Of a stretch of DNA of 64,000 nucleotides, positions 45,372 through 54,881 are shown piece after piece. Below the pieces are notes generated by a model. The model searched no databases, was not told where the DNA came from, and saw only the letters and a list, made by a program, of their open reading frames with translations. This stretch comes from Ideonella livida (GTDB lineage: Bacteria; Pseudomonadota; Gammaproteobacteria; Burkholderiales; Burkholderiaceae_C), in NCBI RefSeq assembly GCF_010499455.1, contig NZ_JAAGOH010000003.1, positions 62,001 through 126,000 on the forward strand, written 5' to 3'. Each line of letters starts with the position of its first letter. Position 1 is the first letter of the stretch. A program made the translations under genes and the position numbers.

Positions 45372-46222
45372 GCGCCCTCCTGCGGGGCCATGCCGGCGCC
45401 GGTGAACACGGGCGGGCGCTTCTCGAAGAAGGCGGCCAGGGCCTCGCGGTGGTCGGCCGTGTGGTGGGCCAGGCCTTGGAACTGGCCGGCGGCGTCCAAC
45501 GCCTCGTCCAGCGTGCCGCTGCGGGCTTGCCACAGCAGGCGCTTGGTCCAGCGCAGCACCTGGGGCGGGTTGGCGGCCACGCGCTGGGCCAGGGCCATGG
45601 CGGCGTCTTCCAGCGCCTCGGGCGCCACCACCTGCGAGACCAGGCCGATGCGCAGCGCCTCGGCCGCGTCCAGGGTGTCGCCGGTCAGCGCCATCTCGGC
45701 CGCCTTGGACCAGCCCACCACCCGGGGCAGCAGCCAGCAGCCGCCGTCGCCCGGCACGATGCCCACCTTGACAAAGCTCTCGGCAAAGCGCGCCGCGCTG
45801 CTGGCGATGCGCAGGTCGCACAGGCAAGCCAGGTCATTGCCCGCGCCGATGGCCGGGCCATTCACGGCCGCAATGATCGGCAGGCCTAGCCGCGCCAGCG
45901 CCCGGGGAATGCGCTGAATGCCCTGGCGGTAGCGGCTGGTGATCTCGGCCGGCGGGCCGGCGAACATGCCTTGGCGGTCGCGCATCTCGGCCACGTTGCC
46001 GCCGGCGCAAAAAGCGCTGCCCGCGCCGGTGAGCACGGCCACGCGCAGCGTGGGGTCGGCGTCGATCTCGGCCAGCACCGTCTCGAAAGCGCTGAACAGG
46101 TCGTCACCGCTCAAGGCGTTGCGGGTGGCCGGGCGGTTGAGGGTGAGCCAGGCGATGGCGCCTCGGCGCTGCAGCCGCAGGGGCGCGTCGGTGGTGGAGG
46201 CGGACGGGGTGGGTTCGGTCAT
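45368..46222 (-). CDS. Crotonase-superfamily protein lacking the canonical glutamate pair
   Basis: A 284-aa crotonase-fold protein. The oxyanion-hole segments (FCAGGNVAEM, NGPAIGAGNDLACLCDL) are intact, but the first hydratase Glu is replaced by Asp in GAGNDLA, and the second position, normally in QPE, reads SFVKVG; a different acid appears in VPGDGGCWLLP. Members with such changes act as hydrolases, isomerases or lyases on acyl-CoAs. It stands next to a canonical hydratase, so it probably performs a distinct step, for example ring opening. That is inference. Confidence 0.85.
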   Translation of the reverse strand: MTEPTPSASTTDAPLRLQRRGAIAWLTLNRPATRNALSGDDLFSAFETVLAEIDADPTLRVAVLTGAGSAFCAGGNVAEMRDRQGMFAGPPAEITSRYRQGIQRIPRALARLGLPIIAAVNGPAIGAGNDLACLCDLRIASSAARFAESFVKVGIVPGDGGCWLLPRVVGWSKAAEMALTGDTLDAAEALRIGLVSQVVAPEALEDAAMALAQRVAANPPQVLRWTKRLLWQARSGTLDEALDAAGQFQGLAHHTADHREALAAFFEKRPPVFTGAGMAPQEGA

Positions 46223-46251
46223 GGGGGGCTTTCGGGGTGAAGGCGCGGCGA

Positions 46252-47457
<1,206 letters not shown>

Positions 47458-47458
47458 G

Positions 47459-48301
47459 TCACAACCCCAGCACGCGCTCGGCGTTGCCGTGCATGACCTT
47501 CTCCATCACGCTGTCGCTGTAGCCCAGCTCCTGCCACTCGCGGAAGATGCGCTCGTAGGGCAGGCTGGGGTAGTCGCTGCCGAACATGATCTTGTCTTGC
47601 AGGCGGCCGCGGATGTCGGTCTTCAGGTTGCCGGGGAAGTGCTTGGGCGCCCAGCCCGACATTTCCCAGTACACATTGCCCTTGTGCAGGGCCACGGCGG
47701 TGGTCTCGTCCACCCAAGGCCAGCCGGGGTGGGCCATGATGATCTTCAGGTTGGGGAAGTCGGCCGCCAAATCGTCGATGGCGCCAGGGTGGGCATGGCG
47801 GATGCGCGCGCCGTGGCCGCCGGGCATGCCCGCGCCCATGCCGGTGGTGCCCACGTCCACCATCACCGCCGCACCCAGGGCGTTGATCTCTTCAAACAGT
47901 GGGTAGAAGCGACGGTCGTTGACCGCAAAGTGCTGCATGATCGGGTGGAAATGGAAGCCGATGAAGCCCAGTTCGCGCACCGCATGCTGCACCTGGCGGA
48001 TGGCGATCTCGCCCTTGGCGGGCTCCACCGCGCCCCAGCATTGCACGATGCGCTCGGGGTGGCGCTGCCAGATGCCGTGCACGTAGTCGTTGTCGCAGGG
48101 CGTGGTGGCCACGGTGGTTTCCAGGTCCAGCGCCACCAGGCAGGCTTGCACGTTGTGCTGGGCAAACTCGGCGATCACGTCGTCTTCTGACTTGGCCACC
48201 CATTCACGCTTCCAGTAGCGCGCCAACTCGGCGGGGTATGGGCCCTGAGAGTCGATCCAGCGTTGGGTGCCGGGGTAGCAGTGCAGGTCGATGATGCGCA
48301 T
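47459..48301 (-). CDS. Amidohydrolase family 2 protein with modified metal motif
   Basis: A 280-aa TIM-barrel protein: [13 protein letters not shown] at the N-terminus, [26 protein letters not shown] and [15 protein letters not shown]. The canonical HxH of the family reads HxY (HCY), so one metal ligand is changed, while the later His and Asp motifs are kept. Relatives are decarboxylases or hydrolases of aromatic-degradation clusters. It lies in the CoA-dependent operon, but a 510-bp palindrome-bearing gap separates it from the ligase gene upstream. Confidence 0.85.
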   Translation of the reverse strand: MRIIDLHCYPGTQRWIDSQGPYPAELARYWKREWVAKSEDDVIAEFAQHNVQACLVALDLETTVATTPCDNDYVHGIWQRHPERIVQCWGAVEPAKGEIAIRQVQHAVRELGFIGFHFHPIMQHFAVNDRRFYPLFEEINALGAAVMVDVGTTGMGAGMPGGHGARIRHAHPGAIDDLAADFPNLKIIMAHPGWPWVDETTAVALHKGNVYWEMSGWAPKHFPGNLKTDIRGRLQDKIMFGSDYPSLPYERIFREWQELGYSDSVMEKVMHGNAERVLGL

Positions 48302-48441
48302 GGAAATTGGCTCCGTGGTGAGGTTTGGAAGTCGTGATGACGGGGTGTGAAGTCGGGGTGCGGTTTTGTGATGGGTGCGGGGTTTGCGGGGTCTGGACAG
48401 ATGGCGGCGGCTGGTTCAGGGATTGGCGGGCGCGCTGGGGC

Positions 48442-48519
48442 GGGTGGGCGTACTCCGCTCATGTCCCCCGGGCGGGCTGTGCCCGCCCTCCTCCTTTACT
48501 TCGCTGCGCACGCCCACCC
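48442..48519 (+). repeat. 78-bp structured palindromic element, left copy
   Basis: Outer arms GGGTGGGCGT (48442-48451) and ACGCCCACCC (48510-48519); inner hairpin GGGCGGGC-TGT-GCCCGCCC (48470-48488). Between them lie CGCTCATGTCCCCC on the left and TCCTCCTTTACTTCGCT on the right. The last two segments recur in the right copy on the opposite strand, while both stems differ in sequence but remain fully paired. Confidence 0.85.
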
Positions 48520-48660
48520 ACCCCATCGCTGTTCCACCCGTCGCGCGCCTGGGGGCCGGGCTGGAACAGCCGGCCTGCGCTCGCCGTTTGAGTGAAGACC
48601 TGGCTGTTTGGCTGATTGGGTTCGGACAGGAGCCCAGCCCAACCACCGTCTCGGCGGGGT

Positions 48661-48738
48661 GGGGCCTTGCATGGAGCGAAGTCAAGGAGGAGCCCTGGCA
48701 TCGCCAGGGCGGGGGACATGAGCGCAATGCAAGGCCCC
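48661..48738 (-). repeat. 78-bp structured palindromic element, right copy in inverse orientation
   Basis: Outer arms GGGGCCTTGCAT (48661-48672) and ATGCAAGGCCCC (48727-48738); inner hairpin GCCCTGGC-ATC-GCCAGGGC (48692-48710). Read on the minus strand it has CGCTCATGTCCCCC before and TCCTCCTTGACTTCGCT after the inner hairpin, as in the left copy. The length is exactly the same. Confidence 0.85.
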
Positions 48739-48811
48739 GCGCCGCCGCGTGCGTCACTCCGGCTCGCCAGCTGGATTGACAACATCCGCTTGGCATCAAG
48801 AGCTCAGAGCC

Positions 48812-50482
48812 TCAGCCCCCCTCCCCCGCCAACTGCGCCGCAATCCGCTCGCCCAAGGCCTTTTTAGAGACCTTGCCGAAGGTGGACACGGGGAAGTCGG
48901 GCAACACCTCCAGCCGCTCAGGCAGCTTGAAGCGGGCGATCTCATGGCCCTGCAGAAAGGTCACCAGCTCGGGCAGCGTCAGGGCCCGGCCCGGGCGCTG
49001 GATCACGTAGGCGCACATCCGCTCGCCCAGTGCCGCGTCGGGCATGGGCACGCAGGCCACGTTCTGCACCGCCGGGTGCATGAGGATCAGGTTCTCCACC
49101 TCCTCGGCGCTGATCTTCTCGCCGCCACGGTTGATCAGGTCCTTCTTGCGGCCCTCCACGATGTAGTTGCCTGAAGGGTGCTTGCGCATCAGATCGCCCG
49201 AGCGGTAGAAGCCGTCGGGGGTGAATTGCCGGGCGTTGTACTCGGGCACGCCAAAGTAGCCACGCAGGGTGTAGGGGCCGCGGCAGGCCAGCTCGCCCAC
49301 CTCGCCGTCGGGCACCTCGGCCCCGTCGTCGTCGATCAGCTTGACCTCGTCGTGCGGGCACACCGGGCGGCCGCAGGTCTCCAGCAGCACCTCCTCGGGG
49401 TCGCCCCGACGCACGAACATCAGCAGCCCTTCGCTCATGCCGAAGTTCTCCTGCACGAAGGCGTTGCGGAAGAGCTGGCGCGTGCGGATGCGCACCTCAG
49501 GCTGCATGCGCTGGCCGCCACTCTGGATCTGCTGCACCGAGCTGAGGTCGTAGTCGCCAATGGCCGGGTCGTTGATGAGCCGGATCAGCAGCGCCGGCAC
49601 CACCTTCAGGTGCGTGACGCCGTGGCGCTGGATGAGCTGGAACATCGGCTCGGGGCGGGTGCTGGCGTGCAGCACCACGGTGGCGCCGTGGAACAGGAAG
49701 CCCTGAATCCCCGGGCAGGCCAGCGGCAGGTTGTGGGCGATGGGCAGCACCAGCAGCAGCACCGAGTCCTGGGTGACGCCCGCCACCTCGGACGCCACCT
49801 TGGAGTTGTAGGCGTAGTCGTTGCCGGTGCGGGGGATCAGCTTGGGGATGCCGGTGGTGCCGCCCGAAAGCTGGAAGATGCAGGGGTCGGCCGGGTCAAT
49901 GGTCAGGTCGCTCAGGGCGCTGCGTGCCAGCGTGGCCGGGCGCTCGATCAGCTCCGTCAACGAATGTTCACCCGGGCCGGCCTCGCCCAGCACCAGGCGC
50001 AGGCTCAGGCAGGGGTGCTCGGCCTGCACCCGCTCGATCATGGGGCCGAAGCGGAACTCACCGCCCTGCTCTTTCACGCGGGCCGGGTACACCGCGCAGC
50101 GGGCCTGCGAGAGCCGGGTGAACTGGCTGATCTCGGCAAAGCGGTGCGTGACCAGCGCGGCGATGGGGATGGCGCCGATCTTCTGCAGCGCCAGGTACAG
50201 GATGACGAACTCCGCCACATTGGGCAGGGTGGGCACCACCCGGTCTTGCGGGCGCAGGCCCAGGTCCAGCAGGTTGAGCGCCAGGTTGTCGCTGGCGGCG
50301 TCAAGCTGGGCGTAGGTCCAGCGGCGCTCGCCCTGGGCCCCGGCGTCGATCAGCGCGGTGCGCGGCGCAAAGCGCTGGAACACTGCCGCATATTCCTGCG
50401 CCAGGCTGCGGTCTTGCCAGTAGCCCGCCGCGCGGTACTGGGCGGCGAAGGCCGGCGGAAAGGGGACGAATCCGTCAAGCAT
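48812..50482 (-). CDS. Aryl-acid AMP/CoA ligase, 2,3-dihydroxybenzoate-AMP ligase (EntE)-like
   Basis: A 556-aa acyl-adenylate enzyme. The P-loop-like motif FQLSGGTTGIPKLIPRTGNDY is nearly that of EntE/DhbE; other motifs are ENFGMSEGLLMF, YRSGDLMRK and the C-terminal lysine region STFGKVSKKALGE. The opening FVPFPPAFAAQYRAAGYWQ is also EntE-like. EntE proteins activate 2,3-dihydroxybenzoate or salicylate for siderophores, but no carrier protein or siderophore gene is present; crotonases and a thiolase are. An aryl- or cycloalkyl-CoA ligase that opens the pathway is therefore likelier (inference). Confidence 0.9.
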   Translation of the reverse strand: MLDGFVPFPPAFAAQYRAAGYWQDRSLAQEYAAVFQRFAPRTALIDAGAQGERRWTYAQLDAASDNLALNLLDLGLRPQDRVVPTLPNVAEFVILYLALQKIGAIPIAALVTHRFAEISQFTRLSQARCAVYPARVKEQGGEFRFGPMIERVQAEHPCLSLRLVLGEAGPGEHSLTELIERPATLARSALSDLTIDPADPCIFQLSGGTTGIPKLIPRTGNDYAYNSKVASEVAGVTQDSVLLLVLPIAHNLPLACPGIQGFLFHGATVVLHASTRPEPMFQLIQRHGVTHLKVVPALLIRLINDPAIGDYDLSSVQQIQSGGQRMQPEVRIRTRQLFRNAFVQENFGMSEGLLMFVRRGDPEEVLLETCGRPVCPHDEVKLIDDDGAEVPDGEVGELACRGPYTLRGYFGVPEYNARQFTPDGFYRSGDLMRKHPSGNYIVEGRKKDLINRGGEKISAEEVENLILMHPAVQNVACVPMPDAALGERMCAYVIQRPGRALTLPELVTFLQGHEIARFKLPERLEVLPDFPVSTFGKVSKKALGERIAAQLAGEGG

Positions 50483-50515
50483 CGTGGGTCTCCTGATGTA
50501 CGTGGTGGGGTGGAA

Positions 50516-51301
50516 TCAGGTGCTTGCGGTGAAGCCACCGTCGATGACCACCACCTCGCCGGTGACGAAGCGGTTGGCGGTGAGCAGGTTGAGCATCACC
50601 TCGGCCACGTCGTCGGCCGTGACGCAGCGCTTGAGCGGGGTCGCCTTGGCACGGTTGCCCATCAGCTCGTCGTACTTCTCGCCCAGCATGCGTTCCATCC
50701 AGTCGCCCTCCATCCAGCCCGGGGCCACCGCGTTCACGCGGATGTGCGGGCCCAGGTTCCAGGCCAGGGTCTTGGTGAGGTTGACCACCGCGGCCTTGCT
50801 GGCCGCGTAGGGCAGCGGCTGCGGGCCGGGCCGCAGGCCCACGATGCTGGCGGTGTTGACGATGGCCGGGCTGCCGCCGGCGTCCCTGCATTTGCGCAGC
50901 AGGGGCACGGCGGCGCGGCTGACCTGGAAGGTGCCGCGCACATTGACCGCAAAGGTGCGGTCCCACTCGGCCAGGTCCAGGCTTTCCAGGTCCTTCATCT
51001 TCCAGTTGGCGGTGGTGCCGGCGTTGTTGACCAGGGCGTCCAGGTGACCAAAGGCCTCGGCCACCGCAGCCAGGGTGCGACGCACGGCGGTCTCGTCGCT
51101 CACATCGCACTGCAGCAGCAGGGTCTGGGCGCCCGCGGCCTGGGCTTCGGCGGCCGTGGCCTGGGCCGCAGCGGCGGAGGTGCCATACACGATGGCCACG
51201 TCATAGCCGGCGCGGGCCAGGGCCAACACCGCACTGCGGCCGATGCCGGTGGCGCCGCCGGTGACCAGGGCCTTCTTGCGGGGGGTGGAGGTGGGCGTCA
51301 T
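50516..51301 (-). CDS. Short-chain dehydrogenase/reductase (SDR)
   Basis: A 261-aa SDR: coenzyme motif TGGATGIGRS (TGxxxGIG, residues 14-23), NNAG in ALVNNAGTT, catalytic Tyr/Lys in PYAASKAAV with a preceding Ser in NTASIVG, and the C-terminal VIDGGF. It oxidises or reduces a hydroxy/keto group with NAD(P). It is 33 bases before the aryl-acid ligase gene, so it probably acts in the same pathway, for example on a hydroxyacyl-CoA. Confidence 0.92.
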   Translation of the reverse strand: MTPTSTPRKKALVTGGATGIGRSAVLALARAGYDVAIVYGTSAAAAQATAAEAQAAGAQTLLLQCDVSDETAVRRTLAAVAEAFGHLDALVNNAGTTANWKMKDLESLDLAEWDRTFAVNVRGTFQVSRAAVPLLRKCRDAGGSPAIVNTASIVGLRPGPQPLPYAASKAAVVNLTKTLAWNLGPHIRVNAVAPGWMEGDWMERMLGEKYDELMGNRAKATPLKRCVTADDVAEVMLNLLTANRFVTGEVVVIDGGFTAST

Positions 51302-51505
51302 GGGGAGGGGCTCCAGGGGTCAGGGGGTGAAGTCAGGGGCAAGGAAGAAAAAGGGGCGGAGGCGCCGTGGGGGCAAAGCTCCGCCCAGCCCGGTCGGCGT
51401 GCCGGGGAGCGGCAGACCGGCCGGGGCCAGAAAACGGGTCGGGAGGTTGGGAGGAGGCGGTGTGGTGCGCGGCCCGCCGGCGTCAGCGGGCGACTGCCAC
51501 GCCCC

Positions 51506-52540
51506 TCACTGCGGCTTGATGCCCAGCTCGGCCACCAGGCGGCGCGCCACCTTTTGCTGGCTGGCAAAGAACTCGCGGGCGGCGACGGGGCTGTCCTGGC
51601 GCGGGTACACGCCCAGCTCGGCCAGCTTGGCCACCACCTCAGGCAAGCGGGTGATGGCGTTGAGGTCGGTGTTCACGCGCTCGCCCACGGCGGACGGGGT
51701 GCCGGCAGGCACCAGCAGCTGGAACCAGCCCACCACGTCAAAGCCGGGGTACTGCTCGGCCACGGCCGGCACATCCAAGCCGGGCAGGCGCTGGGCCGAG
51801 GTCACGCCCAGCGCGCGCAGCCGGCCGCTCTTGACGTGCTGCAACACGCCGGGAATGCCGTCGGCGGTGACGATGGCATCGCCGGCGATCACGGCCGTCA
51901 CCGCCGCCGGCGGGCCGGGATAAGGCACGGTGAACAGGTTCATATTGCCCAGCTTGCTCACCAGCTCACCGGCCAGGTGCGGCAGGGAGTTGGGCTGCGG
52001 CGCCGCAAAGTTCACCTTGCCAGGGTTGGCGCGGGCCAACTTCTCCAGGTCGGCCAGGGTGTTGACGCTGCTGTTGGCATGCGTCACCAGCATCAGCGGG
52101 CTGGTCCCCACCGTGGCCACGGCGCTGAGGTCGGTGTCGGGGTTGAACTGCGGGTTCTTGTAGACCAGGGGCGTGATGGTGCCCATGGCCGCCGGCACAA
52201 AGCCCAGGGTGTAGCCATCGTTGGCCGAACGGGCCAGGGCGCTCATGCCCGGAATGCCCCCGGCACCCGGCCGGTTGTCCACGATCACCGTTTGCCCCCA
52301 GGCCGCGCCCAGCCGGTCGGCCAGCAGGCGGGCGATGACGTCTGGCGCCGAGCCTGCCGCCGCCGGCACGATCAGCCGTACCGGCTTGGCCGGCCAGGCC
52401 TGCGCCCGGGCCGCACCGGGGGCCAGGCCGCCGGCGGCCGCCAAACCCAGTGAGAGCGCAGCGCTGGCCAGCGCGGCAGACACAGCAAGGCGGCGGCGCG
52501 CCGGGTCAGCGGGGGCAACGATGCGTGAGAGGGTGTTCAT
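51506..52540 (-). CDS. Bug/TctC family periplasmic receptor
   Basis: A 344-aa precursor with a hydrophobic signal region, cleavage near ARAQA, and the Bug motifs WPAKPVRLIVPAAAGSAPDVIAR and FAAPQPNSLPHLAGELVSKLG. The start at 52540 has AGGAGACA upstream. It is divergent from the LysR gene at 52691 and followed, after 204 bases, by the SDR, ligase, thiolase and crotonase genes, for which it may be the uptake receptor. Membrane subunits are absent from the window. Confidence 0.92.
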   Translation of the reverse strand: MNTLSRIVAPADPARRRLAVSAALASAALSLGLAAAGGLAPGAARAQAWPAKPVRLIVPAAAGSAPDVIARLLADRLGAAWGQTVIVDNRPGAGGIPGMSALARSANDGYTLGFVPAAMGTITPLVYKNPQFNPDTDLSAVATVGTSPLMLVTHANSSVNTLADLEKLARANPGKVNFAAPQPNSLPHLAGELVSKLGNMNLFTVPYPGPPAAVTAVIAGDAIVTADGIPGVLQHVKSGRLRALGVTSAQRLPGLDVPAVAEQYPGFDVVGWFQLLVPAGTPSAVGERVNTDLNAITRLPEVVAKLAELGVYPRQDSPVAAREFFASQQKVARRLVAELGIKPQ

Positions 52541-52618
52541 CCGGGGTGTCTCCTGTCGGTGCGCGCCAGCTCGTCGTCTGGCATGGGTGGCACTCTAGGC
52601 CGGCTGGGCGATGCCCAT

Positions 52619-52631
52619 AAGATGCCATCTT
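52619..52631. promoter_or_regulatory. Palindrome AAGAT-GCC-ATCTT in the LysR/Bug divergent promoter
   Basis: A 5-3-5 palindrome of the LysR T-N11-A kind between the Bug receptor gene (starting 52540) and the LysR gene (starting 52691). It is the only obvious symmetric site in the interval and a candidate LysR binding site. Confidence 0.5.
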
Positions 52632-52690
52632 GACGCTGATGATTCGATTCCAGCATCCCCCCCCTCCGCCCTCCCCCTGCCCGCCGCCCC

Positions 52691-53587
52691 ATGAAACTTG
52701 ACCAGCTCCAGGCCGTGACCGCCATCGTGGAACAGGGCAGCCTGCGCGCCGCCGCCCGCCGCCTGGGCCTGCCCCAGCCCGCCCTCACCCGCAGCGTGCG
52801 GGCGCTGGAGCGCGAGCTGGGGGTGGAGCTGTTCCTGCGCCAGACCACCGGCATGGTGCTGACCGAAGCGGGCGAGCGCTTTCACCGCCGCGCCTCGGTC
52901 ATCGTCCATGAGGCGCGCCGCGCCCAGGAAGAGCTGGCGCTGGACGCCCAGCAGGCCAAGGGCAGCGTGTCGGTGGCGCTGTCCATCGCCGCGCATGTGG
53001 GCATGCTGCCGCAGGCGCTGGGCCCCTTTCGCCAGCGGTACCCCCAGGTGCAGCTGCAAATCACCGAGGGCCTGCTGCCCGATGTGGAGGCCGGCCTGCG
53101 CGACGGCCGCATCGACTTCTACCTGGGCGCGGCGCCGGCCCAGCCCCCGGCCGGCGGCCTGCTGATGCGCCACCTGGCCGACAACCGCCGGGCGGTGATG
53201 TGCCGCCGGGGCCACCCGCTGGCGGGCGCCACCGGCCTGGCCGAGCTGGCCGGCGCCGAATGGGCCACCACCGCCGTGGACTACAACGCCGAGGCCGACC
53301 TGACCCGCCTGTTCACCCAGCACGGCCTGCCCGTGCCCCGGGTGATGCTGCGCGCCCGCTCCGCCATGACGCTGATCGTGGCCCTGGCCCACACCGACCT
53401 GCTGGCCATGCTGCCTGTGCAGTGGGGCAACTACCCCGTCACCCGCGACGCGCTGCAGGTCATCCCCGTGGCCGAGGCCCTGCCCGCCCCGCCGCTGGTG
53501 ATGATCCGCCGGCCGGACCTGCCACTGACCCCGGCCGCGGAATGCCTGGCGGATGTGCTGTGCCGGTACTTGCCTGCGGGCGGGTGA
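52691..53587 (+). CDS. LysR-family transcriptional regulator
   Basis: A 298-aa LysR protein: MKLDQLQAVTAIVEQGSLRAAARRLGLPQPALTRSVRALERELGVELF has the helix-turn-helix, followed by an effector-binding domain. The subgroup with KLDQLQA resembles regulators of tricarboxylate or aromatic genes (TdcA/GbpR-like). It is divergent from the Bug receptor operon and is the likely regulator of the ligase-thiolase gene set. It is convergent with the LysE gene. Confidence 0.92.
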   Translation: MKLDQLQAVTAIVEQGSLRAAARRLGLPQPALTRSVRALERELGVELFLRQTTGMVLTEAGERFHRRASVIVHEARRAQEELALDAQQAKGSVSVALSIAAHVGMLPQALGPFRQRYPQVQLQITEGLLPDVEAGLRDGRIDFYLGAAPAQPPAGGLLMRHLADNRRAVMCRRGHPLAGATGLAELAGAEWATTAVDYNAEADLTRLFTQHGLPVPRVMLRARSAMTLIVALAHTDLLAMLPVQWGNYPVTRDALQVIPVAEALPAPPLVMIRRPDLPLTPAAECLADVLCRYLPAGG

Positions 53588-53603
53588 ACATGGCGGTGCC
53601 ACT

Positions 53604-54242
53604 TCAAGCCGACCGGCCCACCAGGCGCAGGGCCGCCAGCATCAGCAGCCCACCGGCGGCGCCTTCACCCAGGCGGCGCAGGCGCTGATTGCCCCGGCCG
53701 CGCCGGCCCAGCCAGGCCACAGCCGCGCCCACCACCGCGTACACCCCGCCGCACAGGGCGATGAACACCGCAGACAACGCCAGTGCCTGCGGCAGCACCG
53801 GCTGCGCCGGCTGCATGAAGGGCGGCAGGATGGCGAAATACACCAACATGCCCTTGGGGTTGAGCAAGCTGGTCATGAAACCCTTGAGCAGGGAGACCGG
53901 CGCCGTGGCGGGGCGGGGCGTTTGCCCGGGGCCGGTGGCCGGACGCAGCGCGGCGCGAAACATCTGCAACGCCAGCCAGCCCAGGTAGGCGATGGCCACC
54001 CAGCGCAGCACCTCGAACGCCCGGGGCGAGGTGGCCAGCAGTGCCGCAACCCCGGCGGCGGTCAGCAAGGCGTGGGCCGTGTAGCCCAGCAGGATGCCGA
54101 CATTGGCGCGCAACGCGCCGCGCCACCCCGCGGTGAGCGCCTGCGAGACGATGAGCAGGATGTCCGGCCCCGGCGTACACACCAGGGGCAGCACGGTGAG
54201 GGCAAAGAGCAGCAGGGCATGGGCGGAGACGGCGGTGTCCAT
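53604..54242 (-). CDS. LysE/RhtB family amino-acid exporter
   Basis: A 212-aa inner-membrane protein with five or six hydrophobic segments; the opening FALTVLPLVCTPGPDILLIVSQALTAGWRGALRANVGILLGYTAHALLTAAGVAALL and the loop GFMTSLLNPKGMLVYFAILPPFM (LNPK motif) are diagnostic of LysE/RhtB exporters of amino acids or homoserine lactone-like compounds. It is divergent from an Lrp/AsnC regulator gene, the usual partner. Confidence 0.93.
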   Translation of the reverse strand: MDTAVSAHALLLFALTVLPLVCTPGPDILLIVSQALTAGWRGALRANVGILLGYTAHALLTAAGVAALLATSPRAFEVLRWVAIAYLGWLALQMFRAALRPATGPGQTPRPATAPVSLLKGFMTSLLNPKGMLVYFAILPPFMQPAQPVLPQALALSAVFIALCGGVYAVVGAAVAWLGRRGRGNQRLRRLGEGAAGGLLMLAALRLVGRSA

Positions 54243-54353
54243 GGTGGCGGGTCCTCGAGGTCATCAATGGCGCCCCAGATCCTAGGAAAACCACCCGAAC
54301 AAAGGCTTCCAAAGATTGCCCTCCTCTGCACGGTTGCTGGAAAAATCCACCCG

Positions 54354-54812
54354 ATGGACGCACTCGACTGGAAAATCCTTGCGGAACTGCAACAAGACGG
54401 CCGCCGCACCGTCACCGAGCTGGCCGATCGGGTGGGCCTGAGCGTCTCGCCCTGCCACCGCCGTGTGCGCGCACTGGAAGACGCCGGCGTGATCCGCGGC
54501 TACCACGCCGAGATCGACCCCGCCGCCGTGGGCCTGCGCTTCTCCACCCTGGTGTTCGTCACCATCCGCCAAGGCGACCGCGACTCGGTGGCCGCCTTTG
54601 AAGACGCCATTGCCGCGGTGCCGCAAATCGTCGGCGCCCAACGCCTGTTTGGTGAGCCCGACTACCTGCTGCACGTGGTGGCCACCGACCTGCCCGCCTT
54701 CCAGCGCCTCTACGACGAGCGCCTGTCCACCCTGCCCGGCGTGCAACGCCTCATCTCCACCCTGGTGATGAAGGACGTGATCCGGCACCGGCCGCTGCCG
54801 TTTGGGGGGTGA
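54354..54812 (+). CDS. Lrp/AsnC-family transcriptional regulator
   Basis: A 152-aa protein with an N-terminal helix-turn-helix (DALDWKILAELQQDGRRTVTELADRVGLSVSPCHRRVRALEDAGVIRGYHAEID) and an alpha/beta RAM domain (FSTLVFVTI, FGEPDYLLHVVATDLPAFQRLYDERLSTLPGVQRL). Such regulators sense amino acids. It is divergent from the LysE-family exporter with 111 bases between, and probably controls it. I see no clear symmetric site in that interval. Confidence 0.93.
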   Translation: MDALDWKILAELQQDGRRTVTELADRVGLSVSPCHRRVRALEDAGVIRGYHAEIDPAAVGLRFSTLVFVTIRQGDRDSVAAFEDAIAAVPQIVGAQRLFGEPDYLLHVVATDLPAFQRLYDERLSTLPGVQRLISTLVMKDVIRHRPLPFGG

Positions 54813-54881
54813 GGGCTTGGTACCCAGGTTTGCCGTGGGCTTGGATGAGCACGCCGCAGCTTTGAAGGTCCCCGGCGCCGT

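Larger units (their letters stand above)
48302..48811. other. 510-bp intergenic region holding a pair of inverted structured repeats
   Basis: This gap interrupts an otherwise tight minus-strand gene set. It holds two 78-bp elements (48442-48519, 48661-48738) in opposite orientation, and between them a 9-bp inverted repeat, GCTGTTCCA (48528-48536) facing TGGAACAGC (48562-48570). The outer flanks (48302-48441 and 48739-48811) show no gene or recognised motif. Confidence 0.8.

Noticed and set aside
48442-48738. A CRISPR array or attachment site in the palindrome-rich gap
   Set aside because: There are only two copies, in opposite orientation with covarying stems and no regular spacers; no cas or integrase genes are near.
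48812-50482. A siderophore biosynthesis locus, from the EntE-like ligase
   Set aside because: No isochorismate, carrier-protein or NRPS gene is nearby; the neighbours are crotonases, a thiolase and an SDR typical of degradation.
49178-52453. Very long open frame on the plus strand opposite the ligase, SDR and Bug genes
   Set aside because: Its translation is low-complexity, rich in His, Gly, Gln and Arg, and matches no fold; the opposite strand encodes three clear protein families. High-GC DNA routinely leaves such antisense frames open.
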